A stretch of DNA of 64,000 nucleotides from Urechis unicinctus (lineage: Eukaryota; Annelida; Polychaeta; Xenopneusta; Urechidae). The notes under the pieces are model-generated. The model was given only the letters and a program-made list of their open reading frames with translations, was not told the DNA's origin and searched no databases. This document shows, in pieces, positions 13,136 to 25,976 of this stretch. The stretch covers positions 31,617,008 to 31,681,007 of the forward strand of contig CM067344.1 in NCBI GenBank assembly GCA_034190875.2. Reading direction: 5' to 3'. Position 1 is the stretch's first letter, and each line of letters starts with the position of its first letter. A program made the translations under genes and the position numbers.

Positions 13136-13826
13136 CCAAAGAGTTCATAGCTATGCTAAGAACGTTCACTCATGCTTTAGCCCGAGAAAGTTAGTCGCCG
13201 TGCGTTGCTTTGTCATAGAGTCCCTTAAAACCACTTAGAATTCTCTGATTTGTTCTTAGCCATGGAAGCCTCGACCAATCAGATGACTCCATGTCTTTAA
13301 CAGAAGCCGACCCGGAGATGTCGGATCGGCTTTTGTTGATTTCATAGTATCGTCGTCTGATGACGGCGTTGTATTTCATATAATCCCCACAACCCAACAA
13401 ATGTTGAAGTCTACCCCCGGCTAGTTCCCTTGCTCTGAAAGGTTGATGACAGTTTAATGTCACCATCTACAGCACATACATGAATGATCGAGAATAGTAA
13501 ACGGCGCGGACGCTGTGAGAAGCGAACCGTTTTCGATAGCTCTACCGAGGAAAAATGTTTCAAGTTGACATTTATTTCATATTGAAGTTGTAATTTTCGC
13601 TATTTTCAAGCCTGTGTCCGACGTTTTGTGGCGACGGAGAGGCTCTGTGAAACGACAGTTCCCCCCTCTCATCTACTGCAGTGACATCAGCCCAGTATTC
13701 TCATGTGCTTTTGTTGATATCACGGTAGCGCCACCTTACGCTTGCAGTGTATTCTAATACGCGAAGCGATCGCCACAGAGCCACTCGAAGTGAGCCCTTA
13801 AGCGTAGCTAAGATCGATTTGCTTTG
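13136..13826 (-). mobile_element. Short DNA-transposon-like element, copy 1, with terminal inverted repeats
   Basis: The right end (plus strand) reads GTGAGCCCTTAAGCGTAGCT then GATCGATTTGCTTTG. The left end reads CCAAAGAGTTCATAGCTATG then CTAAGAACGTTCACTC. These are imperfect inverted repeats of each other, about 35-40 bases long. The interior is homologous, in reverse orientation, to 37455-38283. Shared interior marks are CTCGACCAATCAGATGA at 13270-13286 (exact match to 38106-38122 reversed) and a block at 13478-13515 matching 37814-37851. The minus strand has an open frame at 13466-13191 (91 codons), but the other copy carries stops there, so no active protein is shown. Length about 690 bp suggests a non-autonomous element. 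No target-site duplication is evident; the superfamily is unknown. Confidence 0.65.
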
Positions 13827-15424
13827 AACATCCCATTTATCCTGTATTGGCGATGGTCCTCTCTTTAATCTGGTAAGACCGGCTATTGGCTTAACAATAC
13901 TTTAAGTTTTAAAAGAGAACTAAAGCGTTTATTTAAGAATGTCAAATGCAGATTGTCTACTAGCATTATTACCGTTGATATGGCAACCTCATCTGAAAGC
14001 AAATATTCTGCACTGTTGTTTTTAACTAAAAGATATTTAATCTTATAACTTTAAGAAGAATTGTTGTTATATATTTTTGGCATTATCTATTTTGTGTGGT
14101 GCAACAAACAAATAAACAGATAATGCAATAATTTATATTATAAACGCCAATATATATCCAGGCGAGCCGCATTGGGCAAAATTTATTTTACAGTATATTC
14201 ACGGTTTACGTGGCATAAATGTACTCATGTAGGCATGACTGGAATACCCGAAAAAAGCTTATGGAGAGACTCAACGCGTATATAGTACCTGCATAGTTAA
14301 GTAAGCCTCGATAAAGAAACAATAGGGTTGACAGAGGAATAGTCGTACCGATTTAAGTGTCCAATTTGACGGCTCCGTGGCCAACGATTACGCCTGTCAA
14401 GCCATACGGATACGTAATCAACGACAGTGAAATACGTTAGGTGAAATGCCACCGAAAGGTGTTAATATATGACTGTTAGCTGATGTCATTTCTGAACACA
14501 ACATGGCACCGCGTATAGTTTGATGTATGAGAAATATGCGGGAGACAATACTCTCTAACATTGGCCTAGTTGGAATTGCACCTCAAATATAGGTAGGCAA
14601 ATAGAGCAGTGACACTTGTGCCATAAATAGCATAACTTGTTGAACAGCTTTGTGTGTGGAAACCTCATATCAAAGAGGTCCGCCTATTTGTATGAACTCG
14701 AAATGGTATTATTATCATGACATCTGGATCCGTACCCCGCCTCTGAAAATAAAAATTCGACTTGTTTGTATTGGCCATGGACATTGGATATCAAACAGTT
14801 ATGCAGTGCCTTTATCGGCGAAGACATGAAAATAATTAATAAAGTTAACAAAATATACTCTTATGGCTCAAATTGCTGGTGTGACGTCACACAGCCTGCT
14901 GCTTAGCGACCAACTGGTGCTTATTGGCATTGTGGGAGTGAGTTCAAAATTGATTTGGCCAGAGCGCCCTTGTAGATGTTTTACCCCACAGATTACAATA
15001 GTGCCGTGTATTACGTGTGCTTGGGTGAAGAGGTAATCTTTCAAATTTATAACCCATAAATGGTAAATGTTGATCTTTAAAACAGGCACGACGTGGTACA
15101 TAGAAAGTCGTGCAATTAGCTATCTTCAAAAGACCCAACAATTTGTCAAAGCCTCTTCATCTGATACATACGCATATTGTATGTGTACCACATGGTATAC
15201 ATATTTGAGCAAATGTGATGGCAAGGGGTTGTTGCATACTGTATTAGGGTCGTATATACGCTACGTTGATTATCGATGCAGTATTCATGGGAAGTTATTC
15301 AGTCAGAGGTCACATTGCCTCTTTGTTTGTTAACATGGGAAGACAAATGGGAATAAGGACGACCCCGTGATTCCTCATTGATCGTATATCCCAACAACCA
15401 GCATTCCAAGGTTCCATTGCAGAT
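13827..15424. other. AT-rich sequence without a supported gene
   Basis: Short open stretches in two different frames around 14340-14500 are both protein-like by eye, which shows how weak that impression is at this length. Minus-strand frames at 14868-15141 overlap in two frames and are not supported. Confidence 0.5.
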
Positions 15425-16550
15425 TATGTCCAAAAGAAACAGAAATTGGTTGAGTAAAGAGTGCGAGGGGTAAGGACGGATTCGATAATCAAATAACCGG
15501 GTAAAGAATAAGCTGTTGTTACAATATGAAAGTGTGATTGTTCCAATTAAGATTCTTGCAAGAACCATACGACTGCGAATTGCAACAGAAGAGGATTTGA
15601 TTGTCCAGTTTCTGCAGGAACCCATGACCAATGTGTCAAAAACGTCAAAAGGGACGGAGCTCTATGACTTTACCGCTAGCCGCCATTATCTTACCCATGC
15701 CGCTCTTCTGTTGTTAGCAAAGACAATAAACAAACATGTATGCAAAGAAATGCAAGAAGTCTGTGTCACAATACATTTATAATATAAGTCGTTGAACTTT
15801 TTCTTCTTCCCTAATCAGCAAAAGTGTACGCTTCAACATACACAAAGCTGTAGATTAGATGTAAAATGAACAGATCTGCGCAATATGTCGTTGTATAATA
15901 TACTAAATTAGCGATTGATGACCTACTTGAAGGCATACTGCTCAGCATTCCCCGTGCACAAGACCTATATTACAAGAATGCGTTGTTGGATTTAACAAAT
16001 ATCACCTTATCATACGACCATGATTTTATGCTCCAGGCTTGAGTCATTGATTCATTCCTAGGCGGTTATCATTAGACGGTCGAACGAGGAGAAGTGTGTG
16101 ATGGTCTTGAAAGATAGATTGTTTTTATCGGTAATGGTAGATCAATTTTACTGTCATTTATTGAAAAAATATTATTTTCGCTACGCACTTTATGCCACCA
16201 TTGTAATTTACCGTAGCATTAGCAAAAGCATTCCCGTCTGTAATGCAAGGGGTTAACGAAAGATCGTATATTTAACGAAATCATGTCTCAAGATCTATAC
16301 AAGCGTGATATTGATTACATGCAACATAATGGATCGCTTCTTTGATAGTGACATTGTCCTTTTTTTCACCAAAATATAAACATCGATGAATGCTTGTATA
16401 AACAAAAAAGCAGACATATTCAGGATGACAAATTAGCCTGATGTGAAACTTCTCAGCCCTTGAACTTTATCAAAATCAGCATTAAAACTTATTGAGCTGT
16501 TAACTTTCAAACTTGTTAGATATAATTTGATGTCAGTGCGGTATCTATTA
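15425..16550 (+). repeat. ~1.1-kb interspersed repeat, copy 1
   Basis: Colinear with 24645-25640 in the same orientation. Matching blocks in order include CTGTTGTTACAATATGAA / GTGTTGTTACAATGTGAA, GGGACGGAGCTCTATG / GGGGCTGAGCTCTATG, TTTATGCCACCA / CTATATGCCACCA, and AACATAATGGAT followed by GATGAATGC. Identity looks like 60-65% with small gaps, and copy 1 carries a ~45-base insertion near 16345-16385. A 110-codon minus-strand frame at 15299-15631 falls partly inside, but the second copy is not open there, so I do not call it a gene. The class of repeat is unknown; no terminal repeats or tail are visible. Confidence 0.6.
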
Positions 16551-17008
16551 GGGTGCTGATATTATGGTATCGTTTGTATGATCCCGCTAACTAAAGCTAA
16601 TTATTGGGTAACAGCCTCACCACATTTATGTGTCATTTGCAATCTAGCTCATGCAGAATCTGTTTCGTGTTTTGTAACATCTCATCCTTATGAGGTGATA
16701 TTTACGAGCTTGAAACAGGATAACTGTGCATAAAGGGACATTCGCTCTGGTTCATTATACGATGTATCCACAAGTCATTTCCGACAAGATCCACATCATG
16801 TCGATGCAAAATCTATCCACTACTACACCAGCTGCCCCTGCTCATGTAAAGGCAGTACAACTGTTGATATAGTATATTTAACACCCTCGCATTGTATTAT
16901 TTTGACATGCACATTGATGCAGGGTGAATTCGAAATACAAATGAACTGTAGTATGGTGAGAGGGACTGAATAAATCAAAGTTAATGAGAGATTATATATA
17001 AAAATATA

Positions 17009-17050
<42 letters not shown>

Positions 17051-19230
17051 AATATAAATTTATAGTACTGTTTAGGTTTCAAAATGGGAATGCGGTTGCT
17101 ATAGTTGAATCGTTTTGCTCAAATTAACATGCTGATATTTGACACAGTGTAGTGTCGTTCATAATCATGTTTACTTTCTCTAAGACAATATAGTCGCGAC
17201 AAAGCCGGATTCTATAAACTCCAACAATGCAAACCAATGCTATCCAACCAATGCTTTCAATGGGTGCCTCATTAGTCGATGCCACCCGATACAACATAGG
17301 CGCATATTGGCATTTATGGCTTTGATGCTGCAGATAAAGGTGAAGTTTCAATATCAGCACATTGATATTGATACACTGCCATGCGGACATTGTGCTTGAC
17401 TTAAACCCTATTAGTTTATATTAGCATTGTAACAACAATGTTTTAGTGCTGGCATACATGTAGTGTGCATGTTAGGGGGATTTATAGTGACTAATCGGCC
17501 ACCTTCAAACTAGGAAACCTTAGTTACTCGCGATGTATCATTCAATCATCTGCTGGATGCCTACGCTAGCTTATTAACAACTACTAGGAAACGTTTATAT
17601 CTAAATTCTCTGCCGACTGCAGTGTGAGTATAACATGCATAAATCGCACAGCCCTCACACCATATTTCAATAAGAGCATAATCTATAAACGTAACTTTGT
17701 CGTGCTTGGCGTCTAGGAACAGCGTTTTAATGTATCATGCGTCCAAGTAAACGATCATCCATGGATATATCGCCCATATGTACAGATGCTTCATGTTATA
17801 AGTTATTGTTTTATAGCTTGTGAATATATTGTAATATATATATATCTATATACATATTTCCTGCGAGGATTTTGTTAATCGTTTTATCGGAAATGGAAGC
17901 ACTCTATTACAGACTTGTTAAAAGCTTGCAAGATACGTGTTGGTATAGGTCTTATAAACTGACAATGCTGATAATACAAGTGTGCATATATACTGAATTT
18001 ATCAATGATCTGTTTATGATTTATTTGGCGCGTTATTAGCAGTTTTATTAGTGCAGGACACAACCAATATTAGCCATCATAAATATGTTAGCCACTATTG
18101 GTGATTATCACAATAAAAGATAACCATTATCACAAGTGATCATGTGTAGTAGAAACTTCCATCTATCCATTCATTAAAGAAAGCATGAGGAATACTACCA
18201 GCATGACATGTCATCAGTTAATCGACACACGAACAGCCTGAACACATGATTTTCATATTGTATTTAGACAAGTCATATACATTTGTAGACGTAGATTGAA
18301 CTTTTTGTTGTTAGCGATGCTATCGTAAGACCATTGATGGTGCTATCTTTTATGATCGTATGCATTATTCCTTGGGGCCCTTCCTTCATCCATTGATATT
18401 CGTCCCTTTGATGTGTAAATCTCCAAATGTCTAGTTAGGTTGCAGGCACTAATACTGATCTAGCCACGGGTAAGGTAGCGTGTAATATAAAATATGCTGT
18501 ACCCTTATAAATATGTTATTTTTAAATCATGCAGCTATTATCACTTTATATCGATTCGTCTACCATGTGTGTCAAATTGATGTATGAAGATGCACCGCGC
18601 TAGAATATAAGCGAAGCAACCGATATATTTAAGCAGATAAGGATTAATAACCTATCCGGCCATGGGAAATATCACGACAGGGAAATAAAATAAAAACATC
18701 ATAGTTGCTCCTGTCACATAATATTTTAGGATAGGTATTTAACTAAACCGGGCTAGACCTTGCTAGTACAACTTGATGGCATTGACCATTAAACCTGAAT
18801 TATGAGTTGCAGGCTTTCCCTGACATACAGTAAAAACCCTACTGTAGTTACTTTATCGATTGAACGAGGCCCATTTAAACAAGCATTCAATCACAATGCT
18901 GTCACTGTATTTGGTGAAGATGTCATAATCATCATGAGATTGGTAAGGTATTTTATAACAACGTGTGGCATTGTTTTGGAGCCTTATCACCTCACGCGGA
19001 AGACATGGTGTCCAGTTTGAGCTTTAGTTCCATACATAGATGTGTTGTGCAATTGATATATTGCCCATTTACAATGCGTGATGCAGTGAAAATGAGATAA
19101 AAATATTTCTATAATTTATGGATTATCTGCTCGCCATAGAAATGCAGTAGCTTGTTGAGGGCGCGTCTTTCAGACAGAATATCTATTTTTTTTTACTATT
19201 TTCTGTTACTTTGCCAGCACTTACGCCATT
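16551..19230. other. AT-rich sequence without a supported gene
   Basis: Includes a short (TA)n tract at 17012-17043 within AT-only sequence 16992-17058, and a smaller one near 17835-17855. Frames at 17124-17390 (-) and 18802-19020 (+) are of chance length. Confidence 0.5.
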
Positions 19231-19470
19231 GAATAAATCAATTATCTCGTCAGCCATGAAGTTGCCACACCGTTTTTGCCGATATCATTAAGGCAAATGG
19301 AACTCACACTTGATCCAGTTAACGCATGCAACACCGCACATCGTCAAGTATCCACGCGGAGTAAGATAATACACAGCGAGACGTAACTTCTCTAAAATAC
19401 GTGATATGCACCCAAGCATGTGACATACTTGTTAACAATGGGAGACACACTCGCTCTTGGAATAAATGAC
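19231..19470 (+). repeat. Interspersed repeat, copy 1 (partner 33640-33898)
   Basis: Colinear blocks shared with the partner are GAATAAATCA / GGATAAATCA, CCGTTTTTGCC / CCGTTTTTGCC, and CCAAGCATGTGACATAC / CCAAGCATGCGACATAC, then a CAATGGGAGA / CGATGGGATA block and AATAAATGAC / GAATGAATGAC. Small gaps between blocks show an old duplication. Confidence 0.6.
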
Positions 19471-22400
19471 CTGATGCAACGTAACTTCCTAATCAACTGT
19501 AGAATATCAATTATTCAGTTATATTAGAATCCTCTCAAGTTGATTTCGCTTATGATGGCATTGTTTGTGTACTACCATGCAACGCCATCTAAAACGCTGC
19601 TTGTGGCTTTTATTTTTATAAACGAATATTTCAGCTAATCAATAAGATAAAAAAAGATTACGATACAAAAAGGAAAAACATATTTCTCAGAACCCCATCA
19701 CGCATAAATTATTGTTAAGAAAAGTGGTTAGAGGATATAAGTAAAGCAGTAAGACCTTGAGCGCATACCGACAGATTTCTTGCACAACGATTGCATCAAT
19801 AATCGATATATTTACGGAATTTATGCAACAGTTATATTGCCATATGGGTTACACTAATGTGTTGTCAATAATCTCAAAGGAACATTAGAGATTACATATT
19901 CCTTGTACATGTAACAAACAGACTTGCAAATGGCAAGAAAGGATGAACAGCACCAGCACAGGAAACCATTTGCCAGCAAAAATTCAACGCAATTGAAGGC
20001 ACTTTTCCTAATTAACATGTGGTGTTGATTGATAGTGTTCAAGATACCCATGTCAGTGCATGATGCTTATAATACCTGTGGACTTGTCTATTTGTGACAA
20101 TATTACCATGCTGCAAAAATGAGAGAATAGAAAAAAAAACCGCATTCATCAGGTAACAAAGAATACTCTCACCTGCATCTTTACGATGCAAATCTTACTG
20201 CTGAAACCGTTTATTGTGCTGTCGTAACAAATTTCAGTTGGCTAGTTGCTTCATTGGAACAAGACTGTGGTACGGTTTGGTCAAGCAATATAGTGTCTTC
20301 GAAGTCTTCGGCTTCCAGGATTACATCTCTGACAAAAGTAAGTCATCGCTGATACTACGTTATCTAATATGGTGAACTGTTGAACACGATACCTTGTTTT
20401 ATTATTAGATTTGTCTCTATTAAACCGTTGTGTGTTACCTACCTTGAACATAAACATACAGTACATACGATACAACTCCGGTATAACTCTGAAAAGATGG
20501 TAATTCGGGAGTGCGATTTCACCATTGAACATGCGTCTTTGTGTTCAGCTCTCAGTAAATTCTACTACATTTGACAAACAAATTGTTGCTACTTGGTCAG
20601 GCATCTTTCTACGTTTATCATGCGTGTAATAGGCTTTTACGCACAATACCTAGACATTCCCGTCTACGGGAACTGGTTACATGTAATGTGTCGATGTAGA
20701 AGTGATATAAAAATGTTCGAAAAGAAGTGGGCAATAAATTTATGGCAAGCAGTTATGACAGATGCAGTATCAAGCGTAGTATTGATTGTCACCATCTGAC
20801 AACCGCTTTATTGTCTTGAGCATCATAAAACCTCAGCATTCTATTTCATTTTCAATCAATTGGGAACTTACAAATCGAAATAGGCAATGTTGATGGGCGA
20901 AAGATATTCTCTAGGAACACATATGCATTAGGAATAGGTAATATGAAGAAGGTGACACATATAGCTTCCTGTGTGCGTCACTGTGCAAGCCTTTTCATAT
21001 GCCAAGTATAAACGTCAAGTCACGGCGCACATCAGCTCCCCTTCCACCATCCGTCACGATATCGTAAAAAATCGACGTAAATACTCATCGTATTGGGTAA
21101 GTGACAAGAAGACTATTGCTTTTTATTCAAGATGCCAAGGAAGAAACAAATACTGTTCATCCATAAATCGAGCGTTATTATCATATATTTGAATTATACT
21201 TTGCAGTAGTTATCTATTTTCTTATTTCATTGGAACTGCCCATACAGTTTGGTGGTAATTTGCTTATTTCCAAAACATAGTTCATAAAGTTTTAGTCAAT
21301 CAACGCGTAGTAGGTAGTCATGCTACCTTTTAATCTATGCATTTTTGCATTTGCTCGTTAATAGTTTAAGCCATGATCACTGTGTTTATAATATAAAACA
21401 AATAATATCATCACATTGACACGATGCATTCGTTAATGTTCACAATAGTTGCACTTATAGATGCTTCACTATTTGGTCGTAATTGCGTCCAACAAGAGAG
21501 TTATCACTGTTACCGAATACAACTTCCTAAATTTAAAACACCCTGAAATGTTCGATAGTAAAGCGGAATACTGACTGACATTTCCATAATCCTGACGACT
21601 GTCGGTGTGTCGTTTTATGCATCGGTTCGACATACCCATTTATGAAGAAGATGAATGGCTCCCTTTAGCATTGATCATATAAATGCCTATACTATTAAGT
21701 TGATGTTGATTGTCTAAACCAATATTATTTAATAGCCTTCATGCCGGAGGTGGCTTTTTATGCTGTATATATGACCATTTGTTCGCTGAAGGCTTGGTAA
21801 TGGCATTAAAACGTACCCATGTCATAAAGGTGATCTCAATAGTCGTTAAATCGGATATGCTATCGGAGACGAGCAGCTGTCTTTATCGATGATTTCATCA
21901 TGTTTATGCATGCAACTTATACGATCGTATGTAGAGTGAGTCAAAATAATTAGTACGGAATGCACACGCAGCGGTACAAGCAGTTGAATGTTTTACGCAT
22001 TTGTCTTTTTACGCATTAGCATAATTCATATCACGCGTCGTTCAAACCATGTATAGCTGATAAAGTTGCACACCAACAAGCATTCCATACTAAATTGTAA
22101 CTCCCCTTGCATCACGTTGAGGCATGAAGGTGATGGAGGCACACCGAGTGATGCGGAAATCCCTGGACAGATGCAAATTTAACGTGTGCATATAATGATG
22201 TTCAAGTTCTATCTGACAATAGAAGCATTGCTTCACTGAACTTATTTATGTCCTTGTTGCCTGTCCAACACAACATTTACGGGCCAGATATGGTTCTACC
22301 ATCTGCAAATCATTCGCCTTTATCAGCCAAATGTCAGATAGATATGTAGTGTAAGGACGATGAATAATGCCCATGGCCAATTTTATTTTGCCAAATGCAG

Positions 22401-24644
22401 GAGCTAAAATGATCTCATACTGTGGGCTGGATACTTAAGCATGACCCCTCCTCATTTGTTAGTATTGATATTTATGCGTGGGGCACATATTTAATTTGGT
22501 TTCGCGTTGTAAGACGATTGCACAATAACACGAATACGAATAGTGAATTTTGTTAGCACTACTGTAATGGTAACAGAGCACTTGCAATTGGCAAAGCAAT
22601 GCAAGATCAAACTTATGCAGTTAATAACTCCAAAGCCATTCCGAAAGTGGCCAGAAAATTACGAACCAAAGATCAATACTAACATCAACATTGCCGTAAT
22701 AAATGTCTCTGGTACACCTATGACCTTACGTAAGAGGTACAGCATTAAAACGGTGGTAATTACATTATAGTACCTTTGCTAATACCACGCTACGGACTTA
22801 ACTAAAATCCACTATCAATGATTAGGTTCATATTTTGCCGGAACAAACGACAACTAAAGTTTATTATGCTGTTATAACATTTTGTTTAATGTATAACAAC
22901 CCGTTTTATTTTTTGATTATCAGAGCGCTAAATTATCTCTGCAAATTGCCAAATACATATATGATTTCGACATATTGTTACTACACTATAGAGGTAACTA
23001 AATAAGTACTGATTATCAAATGTTTAACTTTAACTTCTACAAATACACTTACTTATTTTCCAAGCCCCTCGCGCCAGCGATTATAGGATTAATAATGCTG
23101 TATCAGCAGCAGAAAGGACTTGGACACAAAAATCGACGATGTTAGATTCTCCGAGCATGATAATTTTGCAGTTACTTATCCGTTACTTATCCAGAGCTCA
23201 GCCATGGGCAGGGCTTTAGGGTAAAAGCAATGCAAAGGTCATCCAGCATAAACTTGCTTTTTCATCAACCTATCAGTGCGCCAGCTAGCATTCATCACAT
23301 CTCAACAATGCGTCAACATGTTGATAACAAGTGCAAAAATGTTAGGGCCTGGTACAATAACTTACTTTAATATTATGCAAAAATCTGCACATCTGTGTGT
23401 GATCATATCGATTCCTGCTTCCGTTAAGGCAGTTTGGTTTTATAAAAACCATGTTGCTTCTTCCTCCATCACATTTTAATAGACGCAATTGGTAGATCTG
23501 AGTATTGGCTACCATTTTGCATCTGTTAAACTGTACCCATACGTCACCTTATTAAACATGAAAGTAACTTATCAAATACGTTTATGGCCATTTAAAAGAG
23601 GTAACGTTTTGTATATATAATAAAATGGCGAAAACGAGTTACAAAGCATTATCAAAACAGCTTTCATACCAACCCTTTGGGTTATAAGCATTGTATTCAG
23701 TGGTATGGTTTGCCTCAACAAGTTGATGAATCAGCCCTCTGCGATGTATCAATTGTATGAGACCCATTAGCCCTCCAGACGCCTGTGTGGCCTTGGGGCC
23801 CAAATAACAAACCCAAATCTCTAGCTAACAGATAGTGTTTCACGTAGATGAATATGCGAATGACTTGTTTAACTATGAGAGTAATATACGCCCCCTCTGG
23901 TCAGACTCTGCTGATATATGGTGATCTGAGGTGTATTTACAATTACAATAATGATATCTGTGTCTGTGTCATCTGAAACAGAAATACAAAGTTACTCGAG
24001 GACATGCATAGTAACAATTGCGTCCCGTGCTAGAATATTAGACGTGTGTTATAGCAGCCATAGTGTTATCTACTGTTTATTCTATCGGTAATACATCCTG
24101 GTTGCTAAATGCATTCTTCAACAATGCCAATTTGACCCCTTTCGACTGTGATTGAATTTTACATACAGTGGGAATATTCCAACGTTTGGTTTGTATGTGG
24201 GTTTCACATGTCTTGATTGTTCGGTGTTGTGAACAAGTCACGGCCATATCCGAGCGACAAGCCACACCTATATCCAAGCGAGAATTCTTCTCTCGTTCGT
24301 GTTTGCACAAATAAGTTATTACTGACAGGAGGGGTAATTGTATTTTGAATTTGAAGAAAACTCCTCAGCACCAGTGATTGCAGAGAGATGCATGTTTAAC
24401 TTATGCGTGTCATAATTTGTACTTCAATGAGATTCTCAGCTGATATATATGTTAGACTGGAATGGGTTACACCAAGCTACAATGGATGGGAAAACATTGT
24501 AATCACCAAACAAATTAGAAAACATTTCATTTATCATATCGATGGTTAATAGAGGCCGGTCAGATATCGTCAATTCATTTAGTCCTTCCACAAGTCAAAC
24601 TGCATGAGTCACATCACGCGCTGGTCGTTTTGAATCTCTGTCAC
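19471..24644. other. AT-rich sequence without a supported gene
   Basis: Several frames of 60-83 codons on both strands (for example 20281-20574, 20971-21192, 22543-22770 and 24077-24310) have chance lengths. I found no repeat partner, RNA gene or regulatory signal in this stretch. Confidence 0.5.
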
Positions 24645-25640
24645 ATCCCGCAACTGAAGAGACCGAAATAGATTGAACTGATGATTGCGTGGGGCAAGGG
24701 GATTCGTTGATTGAATATCAGAGTGAACACAGGTGTGTTGTTACAATGTGAAGCCTGTTTTGGATTTCTCCTGAGATTCAAATGACCACCAATTGCAACC
24801 AACAAGCAGAATCTGGAGAGGTATATGATTGTTTATTGTCTATGGGAACCAATGGTCATACAATCAAAAACACAATAGGGGCTGAGCTCTATGGTATTAC
24901 CAACTAGCCATCATCATGTGGCCTATCAATGCCAAGACGTTCTGTGTGTAGATGTTTTTGTTGGATTCATTCAGAATATAATTTTTTCCTCGTCTGTATT
25001 CGGCCAAACATAATAGGCATTCAAGCCACGAAGAACAAATGTTTTAAGCTCTAATATGAACCACACTGGAGATATTGTAACATATATGTGTTTACAATGC
25101 ACCCTAAAATGGTCATGGTGGTTGCAAACATACTACGATCTTACACTTTTAATGAAATTGCAGCCAGCATTCATACGACTAAGCTATTACATTTAGTAAC
25201 AACAACTGGTCCTTATGATACTGATACAATGCTTCAGGATTCATTCATCGGTAATGATTAATGACTCTAACCGTCCTTTATTGATACAAATGGGATTGGC
25301 TGCACACTATATGCCACCACTGAAACGTACCACTGCACACGCAAACATTTCCCATCTGTAAATCGAGTGACCATTTATGGTTTCTATCGGCTGAGTCAGT
25401 AAAAGATCATCTCTTGGGATTTATTTACGAGTGCCAATGGTTGCCTGTAACATAATGGATTGTTTGCGTCGATGAATGCCACTTCAGAAAACCTTTTTCG
25501 AATAAAACACATGGCAATATATATTGGACGAATGACCTGTGTTCTTTCCAACCATGGAGAAATATTGCCGCTAAATGAGCAATATTGACAGTGAAGCCAT
25601 AGTCGACAGGAATGTTAGTTCAATAGTCGCGGCAATGAAC
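24645..25640 (+). repeat. ~1-kb interspersed repeat, copy 2
   Basis: Second copy of the family at 15425-16550, same orientation, 9.2 kb away. Homology can be followed from the GGGGCAAGGGGATTCG block near 24692 through GGATTCATTCATCGGTAATG near 25236 to about 25640. The perfect palindrome at 25741 starts about 100 bases beyond its end; I could not find a corresponding palindrome after copy 1. Confidence 0.6.
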
Positions 25641-25740
25641 TTAATAACAGCGTCAATTTACGCTCACAAATAAGTGCTGTTGATTACTATACTTCGAGGT
25701 CCAATATTGTTCTTTGCATGCATAAAACAGACATACTGAA

Positions 25741-25837
25741 AAAATGAGCGTTTCCATTCTTGGCTAACCATATTGATAACCTCAATTTACAGTTGAGGTT
25801 ATCAATATGGTTAGCCAAGAATGGAAACGCTCATTTT
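25741..25837. repeat. Perfect 45-bp inverted repeat with 7-nt loop
   Basis: Left arm 25741-25785 and right arm 25793-25837 are exact reverse complements over all 45 bases, separated by TTTACAG. Pairing ends sharply on both sides: AAAATGAGCG opens the left arm, CGCTCATTTT closes the right, and the next outer bases do not match. A transcript would fold into a fully paired stem. Complete identity next to heavily diverged repeats means it is recent, under selection, or an assembly/fold-back artefact. It is too perfect for a typical animal miRNA precursor, which normally has mismatches. Confidence 0.95.
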
Positions 25838-25976
25838 AATAACAACTAACAAGGCTATTAGATTGGACCAATCACATCATAACGGCAAAGGTCAGAACCC
25901 AAAATGCTCGAGTAAACTGTGAAAATCCTCAAGAAGAACAAGCTGAAACCCCTAGAAACTTATCGACAATAAAGAT

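Noticed and set aside
15299..15631. 110-codon minus-strand frame
   Set aside because: It overlaps the ~1-kb repeat and the homologous stretch near 24640-24860 is not open, so there is no sign of coding constraint.
25741..25837. Canonical microRNA precursor
   Set aside because: The stem has no mismatches or bulges and the loop is only 7 bases, unlike usual animal precursors; kept as an inverted repeat of unknown origin.
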